Assembly: GCA_964036045.1 (NCBI GenBank)
Contig: OZ038382.1
Location: 131,812,556-131,876,555 of the forward strand
DNA length: 64,000 bases
Direction: 5' to 3'
DNA from: Eutreptiella sp. 'Long Island Sound 2002'
Lineage: Eukaryota; Euglenozoa; Euglenophyceae; Eutreptiales; Eutreptiaceae
The translations under genes and the position numbers were made by a program. The notes below the pieces were generated by a model, which was given only the letters and a program-made list of their open reading frames with translations, was not told where the DNA came from and searched no databases. How positions within the stretch are numbered: position 1 is the stretch's first letter; each line of letters begins with the position of its first letter. This document shows, in pieces, positions 59,101 through 64,000 of this stretch.

Positions 59101-59440
59101 TCTCTTTCCCGTGATTTCCTCTGTCGATCAGAAATGTGGTTCTTGCACACCCAAGATTTCAATGTCATGTGTGCGCATCAAAGTCAACATGATGTTGACC
59201 CTATTTCTTTTGGAATTGCCCTCCTTCACTTTTTTTTTAAGCCCATTGCCGTTAAACGTTACGGTCCTGAAGCCGCACACCAGTGGCTGTGTCATCATGA
59301 TTCGCCTTCAGGATCCGCCGGCCATTTTGGCCAAAGTTTAGAGGAAAAGTCGTCTTTTCAAATGACCATGTTTTGGTACGCGTTGAATTGTGTGAAGCCT
59401 CGTTGACTTAGCTGCAGAATCGAATATGGCCTCGGGCTTT
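56103..59440 (-). pseudogene. LINE, 5' part: APE endonuclease and reverse transcriptase
   Basis: Endonuclease pieces (59,400-58,440): GFTQFNAYQNMV, EILGVQEPHF (catalytic Glu), GGVCLLLTKQW, ARDFEFQW, HIDKIFATTS and ADHVMVVATF (the SDH block). RT pieces: GPSPGVDGVSAKVYK (57,845), ELRPVTIVNVMLKWIS (57,660), GFVLAVDFETAYNTI (motif A), RQEDPFSPAVFVL (motif B) and QMYADDLVIYIS (motif C, near 57,190). The rest to 56,103 is the post-RT region. Frameshifts and stops (TAG 57,497, 57,482, 56,766; TGA 57,323) inactivate it. The protein resumes at 48,595, beyond the nested element. L1-like LINEs nick DNA with the endonuclease and prime reverse transcription on the nick. Confidence 0.88.
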
Positions 59441-61937
59441 TGCTCTTGTGAGCATGGTGTTAAGTTATTTACATTCATGCTCACAATTACACAAAGTTAG
59501 CGTTTGCGCACGATAGAAACTTGAGTTTTTCGCACCCAAAACACCCTTGGAGGTCGCTTCCCCAAAGGAAACGATATGCCCATGTGAAAGGGGTATGAAA
59601 GGAAGGCAAAGCGGGGAGATGCAGAGTTCCCAACGAACTCATGGCCTATGGTAACCATGAGTTCGGTCACTCAACGGAAAAGCTTGCGCGTCGATTTTCT
59701 CGCAGACGCGACGGCGAAAAATTCTGGTGAGTACACCGGATGAAAGTACGTGAAATACCCTACAGATCCAGCCCTTAACTTCCTTTCTACCCTCAAAGGT
59801 ACAGGAGGAAAAGTCAAAACAAAACTCGCCACGGAAAGTCGGCGCCAAACCGCGGGCAGGCAACGCTGGGCAGTAATTTCACGGCGGCAAAAAATTGCGT
59901 GAGAATATTCGATTTTAATCGATTTCCCGCAAGATTCGATCATCAAATTGAAATTTTAAAAATTCCAGTTCGATTTGACCGATTGGGAAGGTTAGGGACG
60001 GGATCGGTCCCATGCCGGTTCCCAAAGCACCGGAGAAAACAAATTCCCACAGGCGGGACGAGGAATAGCCATGTGTGATAGGGAGGGTTAGACATTCACC
60101 ATATGGGCCATGGGGTCCTGGGTACTGCTTCACCCCCCTTTTTAGAGCAAACCATGGGGGGGCTCGATCACGGCCAAGCATGGCAGCGGGTACCCGGGAC
60201 AGCCGCCAGGGGGAGAATTCCCTCCTCGGGCACATATTCGGGTCAGGATGTCCACATGACTCCGGAATCCCACACAAACGGTAAAAATTACCCAACACAT
60301 GATGAAAATCTTCAAAAATTGAGAAGTAAACCCTGTAGATGCCTGTAAATGATGGTAAAGTATCAAGCATCAAATCCCGGGTCTTGGCAGCCATTGTTCG
60401 GCATCCAAAGGACCCATCAATGCATACCAGGCGCACCGGGTGCCGGTCACCACCACAGTGGCGGTGGCATACACGGCCAACATAGGCATCACGCGACGAC
60501 CGAGGTGGTCCCACGGGTCGAGAGCTACCACAAAGAGCCGTCAGGACGGCCCAGGCTTCCGTAGGCCCCAGACTGGGGGAGAGTCCCCACGGGTCTTTCC
60601 AAGGGCGCACCATGTCCATATCCACGACGCGAGTACTGAGTGGTAAAGCCGCACGAACTCCTCCATAAGGGATCGGGCATCAAGGCCGTCTTCTTCCTCG
60701 CCCCATTACCACGAAGGCGATGCATGGGGGAGTCACCATGCAGCCTGGGCGGAGGCGTCAACTCCTCAAACCAACAGTTTCCCAGGCAAACTGACCGAGG
60801 TAACGACACTGAAGGTCACCACCAGAATGCGGAGGCAAGTCGGCAGGCTCACACTGGGACTGACAGTGGCGGACCGTTGGGAGTCCGCCTCACGCAACTG
60901 GGCTTTCAGCCTGGCGCCTTCAGGATCTCAGCCGGAGGTACAGTCACGATGACACGGTATCACAGGCAAAATTTGTACTTAGGTACAGGTGTAGACTGGA
61001 GCATATGTAAACGAATGTACACGGCGAGCATGCCCCTAGGGACATGGTCGCCTCCGTATGGCGGTTTGTGTCCGTCGTGGGGACAATCTGTAGTTCCGTA
61101 ATGGTCCGGAGAGGACCATGTGGACATGTAGATGGCGGATCGTAGTATGATACAAAATACCTGAGGTCGCTGGCGTATGAAGTACGAAAAGACAGCAATG
61201 GATGACGCGCATCCTGTAGAACAGGGTGATAACACAGGCATATAGGTCAAAAGGCATGTAAAAACGCGCCGCATGGAGCACCAAACCATACCCTGGTCAG
61301 GATAAGGGGTCAGCAGTGGGAGTGGGAAAACAAATGCCCTAGGACAAGCAACTCACACACACTCACCCACGATCTGGACCCTTGAAGTTACCATGGACCA
61401 GATCACACACACTTTCGCAGTGTCGATGGCGGCGACACCCGTTGCGCAACGTCGTATGACCCTTGGTACGCGTTTGAAACCCAATGTTGTTCCCGACTAG
61501 AATATTCCCAATGGGAGCGATTCCCGCCGGAACAATCTCGTTGGGAACACCACTGGAACAAGTGTCGCAGGCCAGATAACCAGATCCATCACCATGAGTT
61601 TCCAAGTTCGTAAATGATGTTTTCTGTCTCTTTCTTGCATGTATAACGCGTCCAAGGCTTGTCTTTCCCATCGGGGCCATGTTCACTAGGTGTTCACATT
61701 TCGAACTTTTCGTATCCATTTGCAAGCCTGCTGTTTCTTGTAGTTCAGACGCAGCGTTGTATGACTTTTCAACGTTGGCGTCCCCGTTCTCCCGTTTGAT
61801 TTGTGCATTGTGGCCATGCCTAGGGTCCCATTTTGGTATTTGTTCCTTGCCTGAATGCTCGGTGGGTCTACGGGCATCTTCCCCTAGAGGTATGCATTGC
61901 CAAATTTCGCTTCGTAGTTCATTGTTGTAGCTTCATC
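59441..61937. other. Region between the LINE and the transposase-like gene
   Basis: No gene identified. A minus frame of 236 codons (60,625-59,915) and one of 120 codons (61,725-61,363, with SGVPNEIVPAGIAPIGNILV) look partly protein-like but show no family. The sequence may be the 5' region of the right-edge element. Confidence 0.3.
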
Positions 61938-63935
61938 ATGCCTAGATCGCAAACCAGCGTTGCGCAACTAACCACCCACCTCGTCCATTTGGCTAGTGCT
62001 GTTAGCCTCCGGGACGGGGATCTTGTTGGGGAGCTCATAGCGGAATGGGCCATCTCCTCTCCACACGCCCGCCGCCAATTTGCGGTGGCCGTGCGCTTGG
62101 CCCAACCAAGCTGTGTACGAGAGATACAGCAGGGGGCAATCGCCAAGTACGCCTCCGAGGTCCTCCCCCCGGATGAGTGTTGCGGGCTCGTCCTCAACCT
62201 ACGTGCGCCCAAATCCGCTTGGCGCACGCTCTCGGAATTGTACACCCTCCGGGGGTCGAAGTACACCGCGACCACGGGCCTTCCATTCGCCCATCCGATT
62301 TGCCCTGAGAGGGCTTTCCAGCGGCGCTGGCAAGATCTACTGGCCCCCTTGGAGCTGGCCCCCGCGGTGAGCACTTCGGATCCCAAGGCCACGGGCATCA
62401 GTCGGCCGTGGGCATCATGGCTGCGCTACATTGCTAGCCAACCCCCGTTGTGCCGCATGATCGATTGGTCTTTCCCCCTGACTTTCATTGTCAGGGGGGA
62501 TGGCTACCCCTGCGCAGGCGGGGAGTGGTCGGAATTGTCTGTGTCCATCGCCAACATGGGCCTTTGGGGACGAATTCCCGCCTGCGTGTGGGTCATCGGC
62601 CTCGCAATCTGCGGGGACAAAGCGATGGCGACCCTAGCAACCCTTTGGGAAGACAATATTAAGGTGTGCCGCGCACACGCCATGTTGTTCCGGTGACGTT
62701 CCGATAACTTGTTCCGGCGACGTCCCGGCGACGTTCAAGTGTTTCGTTGCAACCGCCACCGGAACAATCTGGTTCCAACAAAATTGATGTTTTTTTCTTA
62801 GGCCATCCAGGAGGTCGTGGACACCCACCGGGTGGTCTTCAATTCCCATGAGGAAGCGGCCGATGCCTGGCTCGGTGGTGATTCCCCGTGGGTGCGCCGC
62901 ATTATGGGGATCACACCGGCCCCACAAGTGGGGTCACTATACAACGAGGGGATTTGGGACTTCGACGCCGCTGTGCGGCGGGGCAAAGACATGGTCCGGA
63001 CCACCGAGTCGGACCACGCACAGCGGACGTCCTTCTTGTTGGGAACACCATCCCTGAAGGCCGCAGGTTGTTCCGTGGAACCAGTGGTGGTCATTGCCCG
63101 GTGCCGCGTTGTCATGTGCATTCTGCACTGTTGCATGGCGATGGGCCGGTTGCAAATGACCAACATTGAGCGGTTGGCGGCAGAGCGGCTAGCCGGGGGC
63201 GATGAGGTGTCCCGTGTGGCGATTGAGGCGGTATTGCATGAGCATCGCATTGGGTGCCGCCTCGGCAAGGATTGTTCCCCGGATGGTGAGGAGGCGTCGC
63301 GCCTGTTTGCGGCCTGGCCCGATGTTGCATTGTTGATGTCGGTTGGGCCGGAGGAGCCCCTCTATAGGGCTGTGATGGGGATGGCGGAGCTTTTGAAGGA
63401 CCTGTACGACACCTACCACACATCCCCAATGCCGGGCAGCGGCAGCTGCCTTCCGGGAGCATTCTACTCCTAGGTCTGCGTCCCATTACCTCCTGTTCCT
63501 GGAGGGGGATGCGGGTCGGGTATTGGACGACATTTGGCCGTTCGGATTGCCAATGTTCTCCAATGACATTGTCGAAAGCCTTAACCGCTTCCTGAAGCAG
63601 GCTTTAAACGAACACAGTGCCCGGGGCGGTGGCCAGCAAACGGCTACTGGGACCGCCAGCTGCGGTCGCTCGCAAGCATCCATTGATTCGGACGCCGACG
63701 CCCTGCGGCAAGTGTTGCAATGAGTGTTCTTGTACTTTCAGATTCATCTCCACCAACATGATGCTGTTCGACATGTGCCTTGTGTTCCCAGGGCTGCACT
63801 AGAGACCACCCCCTCTGCACCACCCCCGTTCCTCAGCTCTCTTCTTTCTTCTACTCCTATCCATGGCCGCGCCCGTCGGCGCAGATATGATGCAAATGAT
63901 GTTGGCGCTTCTGAAGGCCACCAAGAATATTGAGG
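61938..63935 (+). pseudogene. Transposase-like gene, two exons, decayed at 3' end
   Basis: Exon 1 (61,938-62,663) starts MPRSQTSVAQL and ends NIK before AAG/GTGTGC. The intron of 138 bp ends TTTTTTCTTAG, and exon 2 resumes in phase 0 with AIQEVVDTHRVV. Notable blocks are LTFIVRGDGYPCAGGEWSEL (possible first catalytic Asp), VIGLAICGDK, a zinc/charged region RLGKDCSPDGEEAS, and MFSNDIVESLNRFLKQALNE (possible catalytic Glu) followed by HSARGGG. A one-base frameshift lies near 63,440-63,460 and a TGA at 63,721 interrupts VLQ-VFLYFQIHLHQHDAV. The D...E layout suggests a DDE transposase, but this is pattern inference and I cannot place it in a named superfamily. Confidence 0.55.
62664..62801 (+). 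other. Intron of the transposase-like gene
   Basis: GTGTGC...TTCTTAG, 138 bp, phase 0. It contains repeated GTTCCGGYGACG words. Confidence 0.65.
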
Positions 63936-63936
63936 T

Positions 63937-64000
63937 TTGCGGGCTTGGGCTTGGGTGGGGGTTCGGGCTTGGGTTTGGGCTTGGGCCTGGGTGTGGGTTC
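63937..64000. repeat. (GGGCTT)n-like hexamer repeat at the right edge
   Basis: Degenerate TTGGGC/GGGCTTG units continue beyond the window. This is not the plant telomere repeat (TTTAGGG). Confidence 0.8.

Noticed and set aside
1-64000. CRISPR arrays, bacterial operons, rRNA genes, organelle DNA
   Set aside because: None of the repeats has unique equal-length spacers with conserved short repeats, and no rRNA or organelle gene was recognised.

Overview
The window reads as nuclear DNA of a eukaryote with a large, transposon-laden genome. Coding is sparse, introns have GT...AG borders, minisatellites and microsatellites are abundant, and almost every protein-like stretch is a decayed mobile element. 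A CCHC-knuckle Gag, an L1-like LINE carrying an APE endonuclease and an RNase H domain, and a MORN2-type gene fit a streptophyte or green-algal genome (a charophyte such as Chara would suit the very long intron). That assignment is inference, since no rRNA, organelle or diagnostic housekeeping gene is present.

Only one gene looks like an ordinary host gene. It is a MORN-repeat protein on the minus strand, with exon 1 at 42,011-41,843 and exon 2 at 19,545-19,398. The splice phases match exactly, which implies a 22.3 kb intron. That intron holds a 7.1 kb structure with 1.7 kb inverted arms (20.2-27.3 kb), a multi-exon pseudogene of unknown family (27.4-32.6 kb), a foldback transposon with TA flanks (33.2-35.0 kb), a roughly 62-bp satellite split by a non-LTR reverse transcriptase copy (35.1-39.4 kb), and a 438-bp MITE (about 41.0-41.4 kb).

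Left of the MORN gene lie the Gag part of an LTR retrotransposon (31-2,832, minus, pol outside the window), a reverse transcriptase relic with an unusual catalytic motif (7.6-8.4 kb), several minisatellites, and long stretches without recognisable genes. Right of it, a decayed LINE on the minus strand (59.4 to 47.1 kb) is interrupted by a 7.4 kb insertion bounded by 142-bp direct repeats. The insertion carries one very large spliced gene with no domain I can name (55.5 to 48.9 kb). At the right end is a plus-strand transposase-like gene with one intron (61.9-63.9 kb).

Many of these decayed genes keep their reading frame over hundreds of codons and are broken mainly by isolated TGA and TAG codons, rarely TAA. 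This is the pattern expected from deamination of methylated CG and CHG sites, and it recurs across unrelated elements in the window. The best candidates for undescribed systems are the 7.4 kb nested element, the 27.4-32.6 kb pseudogene family, the 1.7 kb-armed inverted structure and the transposase-like gene at the right edge.
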